Source: Devosia equisanguinis (GTDB taxonomy: Bacteria; Pseudomonadota; Alphaproteobacteria; Rhizobiales; Hyphomicrobiaceae). From it: a stretch of DNA of 62,664 bases. Both the position numbers and the translations under genes were made by a program. The notes under the pieces were generated by a model. It was not told where the DNA came from and ran no database searches. It saw only the letters and a list, made by a program, of their open reading frames with translations. The stretch spans positions 1 through 62,664 of the forward strand of contig CAMDBL010000003.1 in assembly GCA_945889015.1 (NCBI GenBank), written 5' to 3'. Of this stretch, positions 8,915-18,417 are shown in pieces; within the stretch, counting starts at the first letter, position 1, and every line of letters begins with the position of its first letter.

Positions 8915-9526
8915 ATGACCATCACGCTGCACAAGGGCGACCTGCCCGAAGGACTGAGCTTCGGGACCTCAGTCGCCGTCGATACCGAAACGCTCGGCCT
9001 GAAGCCGCGCCGCGATCGCCTCTGCCTCGTGCAGCTCTCGGCCGGGGACGGTCATGCGCATCTCGTTCAGCTGGACGGCAAGGACTGGTCGGCACCCCGG
9101 CTGAAGACGTTGCTCACAGATCCCAAGATATTGAAAATATTTCACTTCGCCCGCTTCGATCTCGCTGCGATCGAGGCTCACCTGGGGGTGATGACGACGC
9201 CGGTCTATTGCACCAAGATCGTCTCCAAGCTGGTGCGCACCTATACCGACCGGCACGGGCTGAAGGATCTATCGGCCGAGCTTGCGGGCATCGACATGTC
9301 GAAGCAGCAGCAGAGTTCGGACTGGGCTTCCGCCGAGTTGTCGCCCGAGCAGAAGGCCTATGCGGCCTCGGACGTCCTCTATCTCCATCAGATCAAGGCA
9401 AAGCTCGACATGATGCTGGACCGCGCGGGACGGCGGCCGCTCGCGGAGGCGAGCTTCGCTTACTTGCCGACCCGCGCCCGTCTGGACCTGATGGGCTTCG
9501 AGGACATGGATATCCTGGCACATTGA
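8915..9526 (+). CDS. rnd: Ribonuclease D-like DEDDy 3'-5' exonuclease
   Basis: A 203-residue protein consisting only of the DEDDy exonuclease domain. Motif I is AVDTETLGL (Asp and Glu), motif II is FHFARFDLAAI, and motif III is YAASDVLYLHQ with the Tyr and Asp of the DEDDy class. The HRDC domains of E. coli RNase D are absent, as in the short alphaproteobacterial form. Predicted to trim the 3' ends of small stable RNAs. It stands alone, divergent from the O-antigen operon; the 242-base gap between them should hold both promoters. Confidence 0.9.
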   Translation: MTITLHKGDLPEGLSFGTSVAVDTETLGLKPRRDRLCLVQLSAGDGHAHLVQLDGKDWSAPRLKTLLTDPKILKIFHFARFDLAAIEAHLGVMTTPVYCTKIVSKLVRTYTDRHGLKDLSAELAGIDMSKQQQSSDWASAELSPEQKAYAASDVLYLHQIKAKLDMMLDRAGRRPLAEASFAYLPTRARLDLMGFEDMDILAH

Positions 9527-9688
9527 ATGGGATGGCTGTGCTTCCGCCGACTGAAGCAAAAGAAGGCTCGTGCCACACACGCGATGTGGACTGCCGCCTT
9601 GCCCGCAGTCCCAATCTCACCCTAATTTACGGCGAGACACGTCGATCCCGCAGGGATTCGTATCGCTAACCGACGGCGCGCCCGTTAG

Positions 9689-11869
9689 ATGTCCAGCTCC
9701 ACCGCAGTCGTGAGCCAACGCCGGCCCGGCCGTTCCCATGCCCTCGTGCTGGGTGGCGTCGACCGGGCGCGCGCATTCCGCATGGCCAGCCTGCACACGC
9801 TGCTGGTGCGGGGACTTCGGCTCGGTTTGCCGGCACTGGCGCTGCTGTTGTGCGCCTACTACGGCATCAGCTTGAAGCTCGCGGTGGGGGGCATCGGCGG
9901 TGTGACGATGAGCGCCCCGCCCTCGTTCTCCTCCGACAACATGTCGATGTCGAACCCGCGCTACGAAGGCTTCAACAAGGACGGCGGCAAGTTCGTGGTG
10001 ACAGCCAAGACGGCGACGCAGGATCTGCGCGACCGCAACGCGCCCGTGCAGCTCACCACCATCGACGGCAAGTTGTTGCAACCCGACAACACCGTGACCG
10101 ACCTGAAGGCGACGCGCGGCACCTTCGACAACAAGCAGAACCAGCTCGAGTTGTTCGACGGCATCGACATCACCTCTCAGAACGGGCTGCACGCGAAGCT
10201 GACGCGGGCGACGATCCTCACCAAGGAGCACAAGATCATTTCGCGCGAGCCGGTCATGGTGGAGATGCCGACCGGCAGCATCAGCGCCCGCCAGATGGAG
10301 CTCGACCAGAAGACCCGTCAGGTGGCGTTCCTCGATGGCGTCGCCGCCCGCGTGAAGCCCGAGCGCAAGCCCGGACCGGAGGCTGCAGCCGCGAGCCAGA
10401 AGGCGTTCGGAGGCTCGAACGAGCCGGTCGATATCACGTCGGAGCGGCTCGACGTCGACGATACCGCCAAGACGGCGATTTTCCGAGGTACCGTGCGCGC
10501 CGTCCAGGCCACCTCGGTCCTGGAGACGGCGGAACTCGAGATCAGCTACCAGGGCAATGCCGCGCCCGGTTTGCAGAAGCCGGCAGATCCGGCGGCGGAA
10601 GGCCTGCCGGCGGCGCCGCCCTCGGCGCCAGCTTCCTCCAAGGTCAGCCGCATCGTCTCGCGCGTACCGGTGGTGATGACCCAGGGCACCGATCGCGTTA
10701 CCGGAAACAGCGCCGTATTCGATACCATCAACGATACCGCGCAGATCGAAGGACGGGTGGTGATGACGTCGGGTGCCGACCGCAAGGCGCTCAGCGACAA
10801 GGCCGATCTCGATCAGAGGTCCGACACGATCGTGCTGACCGGTAACGTCTTCGTCCAGCAGGGCAAGAACGAGATGAAGGGCCGGCGGCTGTGGGTCGAC
10901 CGCAACTCGGGCAAGGCGCAGCTCACCTCACCGCCGGAGCAGGGGCGCGGCAGCGGCCGAATCGCCACGCGGCTCTATCAGGGCGACGGCAAGGCGGCTG
11001 ACGCGGCCAAGAAGGGTTCGGCTCAAACGGCGGAGGCTGCGGCGAGCCCGATGGGCTTTGGAAACTTCAAGACCGACCCGAATGCCCCGGTCGATATCGA
11101 GGCGGCGAGCCTCGATGTCGACGACGGCGTGAAGAAGGCGATTTATCGCGGCGACGTTCGCGTGGCGCAGGGCGAGTTCAAGATGGCGACGCCCGAGCTG
11201 ACCGCGATCTATGCCGGCCAGATGGGCCTGAATGTCGGGCCCGGCCAAGCCGCGGCGGCCGAGCCGGCACAAAAGGCGCAGGCGCAGCTCACCAAGATCG
11301 AGGCGCGCAAGGGGGTCTCGGTCACCTCCAAGGACGGCCAGACGGCGACTGGAGACTGGGCCGATTTCGACACCAAGGCCAATACGGCGGTGCTCGGTGG
11401 GGATGTCAAGCTGACCCAGGGGCAGACGGTGCTGCGCGGCAACCAGTTGCTGATCGACATGAACACGGGCGAGAGCCGCCTGCTCAACGATCCAACGCCT
11501 GCGGGCGGAGGGGCCTGGAGGCACCCTGCGGTGTCGGCTACTGCAGCCACGGCACGGGCCGCTGCGGCGGCGGCCGGCGTCCAAGTCAAGGACGGTAAGG
11601 TGTCGGTGTCCACTCCCGACGCGCAGTCGATGTTCACCTCGCAGTCGACTGGACGGCCGCGGATGGTGCTTTATCCGAACCAATTCAAGGGATTGGGCCC
11701 CAAGGACAAGGGCGGCGGGGACAAGGCGGCCGCTCCCCCGGCACCGGCGGCACAGGCTGTCCCAGGTGCGCCGGCGGCTGCTTCGTCGGAGGCTGTTCCG
11801 CGCAAGCGACGCTCCGAGGGGCTGCCCGCCGATGCGTCCAGCATCTTTGCCGCCCCAGGCGGCAATTGA
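9689..11869 (+). CDS. LptC-LptA fusion for lipopolysaccharide transport, with two OstA/LptA-like domains
   Basis: A 726-residue protein. One transmembrane helix (about 43-66) is followed by an LptC-type beta-jellyroll (about 75-225, with DLRDRNAPVQLTTIDGKL and GTFDNKQNQLELFDG). Two OstA/LptA-like domains come next, at about 245-430 (VDITSERLDVDDTAKTAIF) and 465-605 (VDIEAASLDVDDGVKKAIY), then a proline/alanine-rich tail. LptC normally anchors the LptB2FG transporter to the periplasmic LptA bridge. Here anchor and bridge are one polypeptide, with two bridge units. lptB follows directly. The reading frame is open throughout, so this is not an artefact of joining ORFs. Separate lptC and lptA genes are the usual arrangement. 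Confidence 0.88.
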   Translation: MSSSTAVVSQRRPGRSHALVLGGVDRARAFRMASLHTLLVRGLRLGLPALALLLCAYYGISLKLAVGGIGGVTMSAPPSFSSDNMSMSNPRYEGFNKDGGKFVVTAKTATQDLRDRNAPVQLTTIDGKLLQPDNTVTDLKATRGTFDNKQNQLELFDGIDITSQNGLHAKLTRATILTKEHKIISREPVMVEMPTGSISARQMELDQKTRQVAFLDGVAARVKPERKPGPEAAAASQKAFGGSNEPVDITSERLDVDDTAKTAIFRGTVRAVQATSVLETAELEISYQGNAAPGLQKPADPAAEGLPAAPPSAPASSKVSRIVSRVPVVMTQGTDRVTGNSAVFDTINDTAQIEGRVVMTSGADRKALSDKADLDQRSDTIVLTGNVFVQQGKNEMKGRRLWVDRNSGKAQLTSPPEQGRGSGRIATRLYQGDGKAADAAKKGSAQTAEAAASPMGFGNFKTDPNAPVDIEAASLDVDDGVKKAIYRGDVRVAQGEFKMATPELTAIYAGQMGLNVGPGQAAAAEPAQKAQAQLTKIEARKGVSVTSKDGQTATGDWADFDTKANTAVLGGDVKLTQGQTVLRGNQLLIDMNTGESRLLNDPTPAGGGAWRHPAVSATAATARAAAAAAGVQVKDGKVSVSTPDAQSMFTSQSTGRPRMVLYPNQFKGLGPKDKGGGDKAAAPPAPAAQAVPGAPAAASSEAVPRKRRSEGLPADASSIFAAPGGN

Positions 11870-11946
11870 CATCAGGCCGCCGAAAGCATCGACTACGGGT
11901 CATGCCGTGGGTCATGCGTCGTGCTGCATCTTCAGGGTGAATTCGC

Positions 11947-12807
11947 TTGGTCAGGATCCTGCCGCTCTGGACGAAATCCGCCGCCGAGTCGGCCGATGGC
12001 CGCACGGGCGGAGCTGACACCTATGGCCGGCACGACGAGGAGGGTTACGCTGGCGAGCGCGACGAGCTGGTGGCCGGCGAAGGCTGGCTGACGGTTCACA
12101 ATGTACAAAAAACCTACAAGAAGCGCACGGTGGTCAAGGGCGTCAGCCTCGCCGTCAGGCGCGGCGAGTCGGTCGGGCTGCTCGGCCCCAACGGTGCCGG
12201 CAAGACCACCGTGTTCTACATGATCACCGGGCTGGTCCCGGCCGACAAAGGCCGGATCACCATCGACGGCCGCGACGTGACGCAACTGCCGATGTACCGC
12301 CGCGCCCGGCTCGGTATCGGCTACTTGCCGCAGGAGGCCTCGATCTTCCGGGGCTTGAGCGTCGAGCAGAACATCATGGCCGTGCTCGAGCTGGTCGAGC
12401 CCAACCGCAAGAAGCGCAATGAGCAACTCGACAGCCTGCTCGAGGAGTTCCGTATCCAGGATCGCCGCAAACTGCCCTCCATCGCCCTGTCGGGCGGCGA
12501 GCGTCGACGCTGCGAGATCGCGCGGGCGCTGGCCTCGCGCCCCTCGTTCATGCTGCTCGACGAGCCGTTCGCGGGCGTCGATCCACTGGCCGTCGGCGAC
12601 ATTCAGGAGCTTGTGCGCCACCTGACCGAGCGTGGCATCGGCGTCCTGATCACCGACCACAACGTGCGCGAGACGCTGAGCCTCGTCGAAAGGGCCTACG
12701 TGATCTTCGAGGGCCGTGTTCTGACACAGGGTAACCCTCAGGAAATCATAGACAACGAAGATGTGCGCCGGGTCTACCTCGGAGATATGTTCGTTAACGG
12801 GCGTTGA
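11947..12807 (+). CDS. lptB: LPS export ABC transporter ATP-binding protein LptB
   Basis: A 286-residue ABC ATPase that powers LPS extraction with LptF and LptG, which are not in the window. Walker A is GPNGAGKTT, the signature is LSGGERRR, Walker B is MLLDEPFAGVD, and the switch histidine lies in TDHNVRET. The core begins at WLTVHNVQKTYKKRTVV. The open frame starts at a TTG and adds an extension of about 38 residues; such extensions are seen in other alphaproteobacterial LptB proteins, but a start at GTG 12070 is possible. It sits between the LptC-LptA fusion and rpoN. Confidence 0.93.
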   Translation: MVRILPLWTKSAAESADGRTGGADTYGRHDEEGYAGERDELVAGEGWLTVHNVQKTYKKRTVVKGVSLAVRRGESVGLLGPNGAGKTTVFYMITGLVPADKGRITIDGRDVTQLPMYRRARLGIGYLPQEASIFRGLSVEQNIMAVLELVEPNRKKRNEQLDSLLEEFRIQDRRKLPSIALSGGERRRCEIARALASRPSFMLLDEPFAGVDPLAVGDIQELVRHLTERGIGVLITDHNVRETLSLVERAYVIFEGRVLTQGNPQEIIDNEDVRRVYLGDMFVNGR

Positions 12808-12847
12808 TTATATGCTGGGCCGCACAGGGTAGTAGGCCAGTTCGACG

Positions 12848-14395
12848 ATGGCGATCACGCACAAGCTCGAGATGAGGCAAGGGCAGCAGCTGGCGATGAC
12901 GCCGCAGCTGCAGCAGGCCATCCGTCTTCTCCAGTTCTCGAACCTCGAGCTGAATGCGTTCATCGACGCGGAGCTGGAGCGCAACCCCTTGCTCGAGCGC
13001 GACGAGGTCGAGGCGCCGGAGATGGGCCGCACCATCGACAGCCTGTCCGACGCGTCGCCGGCCAGAGCGCCGGGAGATGGGGACGCCGCGGTCGATTTCT
13101 CTGGTCCGCAGGGCACCGCCGACAGTCCTCTCGATACCGACCTCGGCAACGTCTACCCCGATACGGCCGCTTCCGAGCTCGCGGGCGGGCAGGGCCCCGG
13201 CGGCGGCGATCTCGGCAGCTGGAGCAGCGTCGGGAACCGCTCAGGCTCGTTCGACGACGACGATTCCAACCTGGAGGCGTTCGTCGCCTCGGAGCGCTCA
13301 CTGCGCGACCACCTCGCAGAGCAGCTGCAACTCTCTGTTCCCGATCCGGTCGAGCGGCTGATCGGCCAATATCTGATCGATCTCGTGGACGAGGCCGGCT
13401 ACTTGCATGCCGAGCTCGCGCAAGTCGCCGACAAGCTCGGCGCCGAGGTCGCCGTGGTCGAGCGGGTGCTCGAGAAGCTGCAAACGTTCGATCCCGTCGG
13501 CGTGATGGCGCGGTCTTTGGCCGAATGCCTGGCGCTGCAACTCAAGGATCAAAATCGCTTCGACCCGTTGATCGCCAAGCTGCTGGACAACCTGCCGCTG
13601 CTCGCTCAGCACAATATTCCTGCATTGAAGAAGGCCGTCGGCGTCGACATGGAAGACCTGGCCGACATGATCTCCGAGATCAAGCGGCTCAACCCCAAGC
13701 CCGGCCTCGAGTTCGGCTCTGTGCAGGTGCAGTCGGTGGTGCCGGACGTGCTGGTGCGTGCCGCGGCCGACGGCAGCTGGTTGCTGGAACTCAACGCCGA
13801 CACTCTGCCGCGGGTGCTGGTCAATCGCAGCTATCTTGCCAAGGTCGGGACGGTCGCGGGCGGCAGCAAGGACAAGATCTACATCACCGAGTGCCTGCAG
13901 ACCGCGAACTGGCTGGTCAAGAGCCTCGACCAGCGTGCCCGTACCATCCTCAAGGTCGCCGAGGAGATCGTGCGGCAGCAGGACGCATTTTTCACGCACG
14001 GCGTGCAGTATCTTCGGCCACTCAACCTGAGGACGGTGGCTGATGCCATCTCGATGCATGAGTCGACGGTCAGCCGCGTCACCTCGAACAAATACATGTC
14101 GACCCCGCGCGGTATCTTCGAGCTGAAATACTTCTTCACGTCCGCGATCCAGTCGGCCGACGACGGCGAGGCCCACTCGTCCGAGGCAGTGCGTCACCGG
14201 ATCAAGCAGATGATCGACGCCGAGACCGCACGCAGCGTGCTGTCGGACGACAAGATCGTGGAAAAGCTCAAGAACGACGGGATCGACATTGCGCGGCGCA
14301 CAGTGGCGAAGTACCGGGAGGCGATGCGTATTCCCTCGTCCGTGCAACGCCGCCGTGAGAAAAAGATGGATGCGAGCGTTCAGGGCGCTGGCTGA
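12848..14395 (+). CDS. rpoN: RNA polymerase sigma-54 factor
   Basis: 515 residues. The N-terminal activator-interacting region is clear (MRQGQQLAMTPQLQQAIRLLQ, ELERNPLLER), followed by an acidic variable stretch, the core-binding domain, the helix-turn-helix region (RTVADAISMHESTVSRVTSNK) and the C-terminal RpoN box (ARRTVAKYREAMRIPSS) that reads the -24 element. It directs transcription of genes that need enhancer-binding ATPases, for example nitrogen assimilation genes. It starts 40 bases after lptB and precedes hpf and ptsN, the conserved nitrogen-PTS neighbourhood. Confidence 0.96.
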   Translation: MAITHKLEMRQGQQLAMTPQLQQAIRLLQFSNLELNAFIDAELERNPLLERDEVEAPEMGRTIDSLSDASPARAPGDGDAAVDFSGPQGTADSPLDTDLGNVYPDTAASELAGGQGPGGGDLGSWSSVGNRSGSFDDDDSNLEAFVASERSLRDHLAEQLQLSVPDPVERLIGQYLIDLVDEAGYLHAELAQVADKLGAEVAVVERVLEKLQTFDPVGVMARSLAECLALQLKDQNRFDPLIAKLLDNLPLLAQHNIPALKKAVGVDMEDLADMISEIKRLNPKPGLEFGSVQVQSVVPDVLVRAAADGSWLLELNADTLPRVLVNRSYLAKVGTVAGGSKDKIYITECLQTANWLVKSLDQRARTILKVAEEIVRQQDAFFTHGVQYLRPLNLRTVADAISMHESTVSRVTSNKYMSTPRGIFELKYFFTSAIQSADDGEAHSSEAVRHRIKQMIDAETARSVLSDDKIVEKLKNDGIDIARRTVAKYREAMRIPSSVQRRREKKMDASVQGAG

Positions 14396-14449
14396 CGTCG
14401 GTGGGGGAGCGGCGTGGGATGCGATGCTGTCCGCGTCACGTTTTGCGAA

Positions 14450-14477
14450 TTGACTGGCTCCCCGGTGAAGCTACAAC
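14450..14477 (+). promoter_or_regulatory. Candidate housekeeping promoter for hpf
   Basis: TTGACT (14450-14455) and TACAAC (14472-14477) are separated by 16 bases, about 110 bases before the hpf start. This resembles a sigma-70 promoter and would allow hpf-ptsN to be expressed apart from rpoN. It rests on consensus match only. Confidence 0.35.
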
Positions 14478-14588
14478 GTTCACGATGCCCGGTTCATGAA
14501 GCCCGCATGCGCGGGGCTGGATGAGGTTTTCCGGCTGGTCGAGTGTGCTCAGCGTGCATGTCCAGCTTCGGCAGGTCTAGGCGGATCG

Positions 14589-15197
14589 ATGACAATCAAG
14601 GTGACCGGAAAGAACGTCGACGTCAGCGACGCCTATACCTCGTTCGCGGCGGAGCGGGTGCGCGATGCGCTCGACAAGTACGTGGGCTCCGACATTTCTG
14701 GACATATCCGGCTTGAGAAAGAGCGCGGGAGGTTCCGCACGAGCTGCTCGATCCGGCTGAGTTCGGGCCTGATGCTCGAGGCTCAGGGCGGCGGCGCCGA
14801 TGCCTACGCAAGCGTCGATTCCGCGGTAGAGAAGCTGGAGAAGCGTGTTCGCCGCCACAAGCGCCGGCTGAAATCGCACCACCACGGCGGTAAAGTGAGG
14901 CAGGTCGTTTTCGAATCCTCGGGACGTGACTATATCGTCGAGCTTGGAGACGAGGCGGATGGAGCGGCCGAGGCGGACAATCCCGTCGTGATCGCGGAGT
15001 CTGAGTTCCGGCTGCCGGAGCTTTCGGTCAGTGAAGCCGTCATGCAACTAGACCTGACGGATGGCAAGTTCCTGATCTTCCGCAATGCCGGCAGCGGCGG
15101 CACACATATCGTCTATCGACGCGAGGACGGGAATATTGGCTGGATCGATCCTTCGGCCGGCAACGGCACAGACAAGGGCGAGAAGGCAAAAGGGTAG
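14589..15197 (+). CDS. hpf: Long-form ribosome hibernation promoting factor
   Basis: 202 residues. The N-terminal domain (about 1-100) has the S30AE/YfiA fold signature (IKVTGKNVDVSDAYTSFAAERV), and the conserved C-terminal dimerisation domain (about 140-195) contains EAVMQLDLTDGKFLIFRN. Long HPF alone makes 100S dimers of 70S ribosomes in stationary phase. The ATG at 14589 (MTIKVTG) is chosen over a longer open frame because the family begins here. It sits between rpoN and ptsN, as in many proteobacteria. Confidence 0.93.
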   Translation: MTIKVTGKNVDVSDAYTSFAAERVRDALDKYVGSDISGHIRLEKERGRFRTSCSIRLSSGLMLEAQGGGADAYASVDSAVEKLEKRVRRHKRRLKSHHHGGKVRQVVFESSGRDYIVELGDEADGAAEADNPVVIAESEFRLPELSVSEAVMQLDLTDGKFLIFRNAGSGGTHIVYRREDGNIGWIDPSAGNGTDKGEKAKG

Positions 15198-15359
15198 CGG
15201 CGGCGAGTGAGGTGGGCGTGTCGTATCGAAACCGGGGGCGGTTCCACGATACCAGGCAACTAGGCCACGATCAGTCGACACTGAAACGTCGACGTGGGGC
15301 AGATGGACCACGAGCAGACGGGCAACGCGGCGGCGAGACCTGAACAGGATACCACCACC

Positions 15360-15824
15360 ATGGAACTCGGTGATCTGGTGACGCGGGAGGCCATTACAGC
15401 CTCGCTCCCGGCCGGCAACAAAAAGCAGGCTCTGCAGGAGCTGGCGCGCAAGGCGGCCCAGCATACAGGGCTCGACCACCGGGAAATCTACGAAGCTCTG
15501 CTGCAGCGGGAAAGCCTCGGCTCGACCGGATTTGGACGCGGCGTCGCCATACCGCACGTGAAGCTGCGCGCACTGCAGCATACCATGTGCCTGTTCGCGC
15601 GGCTCCAGGCCCCTTTGGACTTCGAGGCGCTCGACGGCGAGCCGGTCGATCTCGTTTTCCTGCTGCTCTCGCCCGAGCACGCCAGTGGTGACCACTTGAA
15701 GACGCTGGCGCGGATCTCGCGCCTGGTGCGCGATCCCGCCTCGATCGAGCGGCTGCGCGCGGCCCGCGACGACGCCGCGCTGCATGCCGTTCTGACCGCC
15801 GACACGGCCATCCACGCCGCCTGA
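15360..15824 (+). CDS. ptsN: PTS IIA-like nitrogen regulatory protein PtsN (EIIA-Ntr)
   Basis: About 154 residues from the ATG of MELGDLV, which matches the usual family length and start; GTG 15294 and ATG 15303 would add about 20 residues. The phosphorylatable histidine lies in GVAIPHVKLRAL, with the family segment LQRESLGSTGFGRG just before it. In the nitrogen PTS it receives phosphate from NPr and adjusts potassium, nitrogen and stress pathways by protein contact; it has no sugar permease. It is the last gene of the rpoN-hpf-ptsN group. Confidence 0.9.
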   Translation: MELGDLVTREAITASLPAGNKKQALQELARKAAQHTGLDHREIYEALLQRESLGSTGFGRGVAIPHVKLRALQHTMCLFARLQAPLDFEALDGEPVDLVFLLLSPEHASGDHLKTLARISRLVRDPASIERLRAARDDAALHAVLTADTAIHAA

Positions 15825-15858
15825 CGTGCGGCGTCGGGTCGTCAGAGGGTGAATGGGC

Positions 15859-15884
15859 CCAGATGGTGGGAGACCACGATCTGG
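15859..15884. terminator. Hairpin with GAGA loop between convergent ptsN and uppP
   Basis: CCAGATgGTGG and CCACgATCTGG pair over ten base pairs with one G/G mismatch around a GAGA loop. It lies between two convergent stop codons. There is no T-run, so termination is plausible rather than shown. Confidence 0.4.
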
Positions 15885-15922
15885 CGCTTCAGACGGTGGC
15901 CACCGATCCGAAGCGGCCCCGA

Positions 15923-16741
15923 TTAGATCTCCGGGCAGCCATTGCCCGTGCCGAGCACCAGAAGCGCGCCGAGCGCGAGGCCGCCGACGATGATCCGCCA
16001 CCACGCGAACAGCGCGAAGCCGTGGCGGCTGACGTAGTCGAGCAGATAGCGCACCACGACGACGCCGGCGATGAAAGCGACGACGAAACCGATGCCGATG
16101 CCGACCAGGTCGCTCGACGTCAGGTCCTTGTAGGTCTTGGCGAGCTTGAAGGCGAAGGCGCCGGCCATCGTCGGCATGGCGAGAAAGAACGAGAACTCCG
16201 CCGCCGTGCGCTTGTCCGTGCCCATCAGCATGGCGCCGACGATGGTCGATCCCGAGCGTGACACGCCGGGAATCATGGCGAGGCACTGGCAGAGCCCGAT
16301 CTTCAGCGCCATCGACGGCGGGATCTGGGTCACGTCGGTATAGCGCGGCTGCAGCTTCATGCGATCGACGAACAGCAGGATGACGCCGCCCAGGATCAGC
16401 GTGACGCAGATGATCAGCGGCGTCTGCAGCATCTGGTCGATGACCCTGTTCAGCGCCGCGCCGATCACCGCGGCGGGCAGGAACGCCAGCAGGATGCCGG
16501 TGACGAAGCGGCGCGTGCCGGCGTCGCTGGGGAGCGTCACGATGAGGTGCCAGAGGCGGCCGAAGTAGACGCTGAGGATCGCCAGGATGGCGCCGAGCTG
16601 GATCAGGATCTCGAACGCCTTTCCGGGCGAGCAGAACCCGATGAAGGTGCCGGCGAGAAGGATGTGTCCGGTCGACGACACCGGAATGAACTCGGTCAGC
16701 CCCTCGATCAGGCCGAGCAGGACGACTTGCCAGTAGGGCAT
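15923..16741 (-). CDS. uppP: Undecaprenyl-diphosphate phosphatase (UppP/BacA)
   Basis: A 272-residue protein with about eight membrane helices. The family motifs are [17 protein letters not shown] near the N-terminus and [11 protein letters not shown] in the middle, which carry the catalytic Glu, Ser, His and Arg. It recycles undecaprenyl pyrophosphate to undecaprenyl phosphate for peptidoglycan and O-antigen synthesis and gives bacitracin tolerance. It serves the same lipid carrier as the transferase at 5602-6639. Single gene, convergent with ptsN. Confidence 0.95.
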   Translation of the reverse strand: MPYWQVVLLGLIEGLTEFIPVSSTGHILLAGTFIGFCSPGKAFEILIQLGAILAILSVYFGRLWHLIVTLPSDAGTRRFVTGILLAFLPAAVIGAALNRVIDQMLQTPLIICVTLILGGVILLFVDRMKLQPRYTDVTQIPPSMALKIGLCQCLAMIPGVSRSGSTIVGAMLMGTDKRTAAEFSFFLAMPTMAGAFAFKLAKTYKDLTSSDLVGIGIGFVVAFIAGVVVVRYLLDYVSRHGFALFAWWRIIVGGLALGALLVLGTGNGCPEI

Positions 16742-17062
16742 TCCGGAGCTCCGGGTTTGCAGCGGCGGCCCAACCCGGACCTGCTGTCAAAACGGTGATG
16801 ATCTGTTGTCGCGTCGATGTGCGCGACGCAGCAAAGTGCGCCCTTTTAGCAAGTCCTGCGGCGGCTTCCATCGCTTTGAGGCCACAGGCGCGGGAAACGT
16901 CGCATTTGGTTGCCACGCTGCGGAACGTTGTTCGATAACAGCTTGCGCCGTGGTCTGCGAATCGGACCATGTTTCCGCCGCAGGCGTCGGTCAGTGTTTC
17001 TTTGTCGTTTTGCTCACGCCGTCCCAGATTCTTCGACAGAGCCAGCGCCCGTTCGCACACTC
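16742..17062. other. Intergenic region between divergent uppP and gst
   Basis: No convincing gene is seen. It must hold promoters for both neighbours. One inverted repeat is visible (GTCGCG at 16808-16813 and CGCGAC at 16822-16827). Long open frames reaching into this stretch are extensions of the GST frame. Confidence 0.5.
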
Positions 17063-17755
17063 ATGCACAAGTTCACCCACTACCGGCTCTGTCCGCATTC
17101 GAGGTCCGTGCGGCTGACTTTGGCCGAGCTCGGCATCGAGGTCAGCCAGGCGGAAGAGCGGCCGTGGGAGTGGCGCAACTCGTTTCTGGCGCTCAATCCG
17201 GCCGGTGACCTGCCCGTGCTGGAACTGGCTGGCGGCCCGATCCTGTGCGGGGCGTATGCAACTCTCGAGTATCTGGCGGAGGAACGGCGCTGGTCGTCGC
17301 CACAGGGCCGGGGGCTCGCGCTGATGCCGAACAACACCGAGGACCGGGCCGAGGTCCGCCGCCTCGTCGACTGGTTCGGCCGCAAGCTCGACCGTGAGGC
17401 GACACGCGAGGCGCTGATCGAGAAGGTCTACGGCCGCGAGCAGCATCAGGGTCATACGCCCGAGGTTGCCACCATGCGGGCGATCCGATCCAACCTGCGC
17501 TATCATCTGAGCTATCTCAGCTACCTCGCCGATCAGCGCAAATGGCTCGCAGGCGACGATTTCTCGATCGCCGACCTTGTCGCGGCCGCGCATTTTTCGG
17601 TGTTGGATTACCTGGGCGAGGTCGCCTGGGAGGATTATCCGGTGGCGAAGGGCTGGTATGCCCGGCTGAAATCGCGCCCTTCGTTCCGATCGCTGCTCGC
17701 CGATCGCATCCCCGGCACGCCGCCGCCGCTGCACTATACGGACCTGGATTTCTGA
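17063..17755 (+). CDS. Glutathione S-transferase family protein
   Basis: A 230-residue protein with an N-terminal thioredoxin-like GST domain ([20 protein letters not shown], then [12 protein letters not shown] with the cis-proline, and an acidic/Ser turn) and an all-helical C-terminal domain ending in a segment with the N-capping Asp ([19 protein letters not shown]). This matches glutathione S-transferases acting on electrophiles in the cytosol. The substrate is unknown. The ATG at 17063 is chosen because the family begins with this strand; the upstream open frame is not conserved-looking. Confidence 0.85.
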   Translation: MHKFTHYRLCPHSRSVRLTLAELGIEVSQAEERPWEWRNSFLALNPAGDLPVLELAGGPILCGAYATLEYLAEERRWSSPQGRGLALMPNNTEDRAEVRRLVDWFGRKLDREATREALIEKVYGREQHQGHTPEVATMRAIRSNLRYHLSYLSYLADQRKWLAGDDFSIADLVAAAHFSVLDYLGEVAWEDYPVAKGWYARLKSRPSFRSLLADRIPGTPPPLHYTDLDF

Positions 17756-17868
17756 AGGCTTCTGGCGGGCGGGCCCTTCATCCGCCGCGCCGGGTTGCCG
17801 CGCGGCCCGCGCTGCCGTATGAACGCGGCGCACAATCATTTCTTCGAACCCACACGAGAGACCCAACG

Positions 17869-18291
17869 ATGGCCATCGAGCGCACGTTCTCCATCATCAA
17901 GCCGGACGCCACTGCCCGCAACCTGACCGGCGCCATCAACGCCGTGATCGAGAAGTCGGGCCTCAAGATCGTCGCCCAGAAGCGCGTGCGCTGGACGCTC
18001 GCTCAAGCGCAGAAGTTCTACGAGGAGCACAAGGCGCGCCCGTTCTACGGCGAATTGACCGAGTTCATGACGTCCGGCCCGATCGTGGTGCAGGTGCTCG
18101 AGGGCGAGAACGCCATCGCCAAGTACCGTGAAGTGATGGGCGCGACCGATCCGGCGAAGGCGACCGACGGCACCATCCGCAAGCTCTTCGCCAAGTCGAT
18201 GGGCGAGAATTCGGCGCACGGCTCCGATAGCGCCGCCTCCGCAGATCGCGAGATCGCGCTGAACTTCCGCCTCGACGAGATCGTCGGCTGA
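17869..18291 (+). CDS. ndk: Nucleoside diphosphate kinase
   Basis: 140 residues, the normal family length. [14 protein letters not shown] is the family start and the phosphate-accepting histidine lies in NSAHGSDS. It balances nucleoside triphosphate pools using ATP. It starts 113 bases after the GST gene and is followed by a strong terminator. Confidence 0.97.
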   Translation: MAIERTFSIIKPDATARNLTGAINAVIEKSGLKIVAQKRVRWTLAQAQKFYEEHKARPFYGELTEFMTSGPIVVQVLEGENAIAKYREVMGATDPAKATDGTIRKLFAKSMGENSAHGSDSAASADREIALNFRLDEIVG

Positions 18292-18345
18292 AATAGAGAC
18301 GAGAGCGTCGGCTGACGTCGCGCGACGTATCGCTGATCATGGGAC

Positions 18346-18371
18346 ATGCCCGGCCTCACGCCGGGCATTTT
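18346..18371. terminator. Intrinsic terminator after ndk
   Basis: A perfect nine-base-pair inverted repeat, ATGCCCGGC / GCCGGGCAT, around a five-base loop and followed by TTT. It lies between convergent ndk and the P450 gene and could serve both strands. Confidence 0.8.
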
Positions 18372-18417
18372 CATATCGGCTGGTCGGCGCGGAGCCAGAC
18401 CGCTCTGGCCGCGGCGA

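Noticed and set aside
15048-17060. 670-codon minus-strand frame over hpf/ptsN/uppP
   Set aside because: It spans several real genes in other frames and shows Arg-rich shadow composition.
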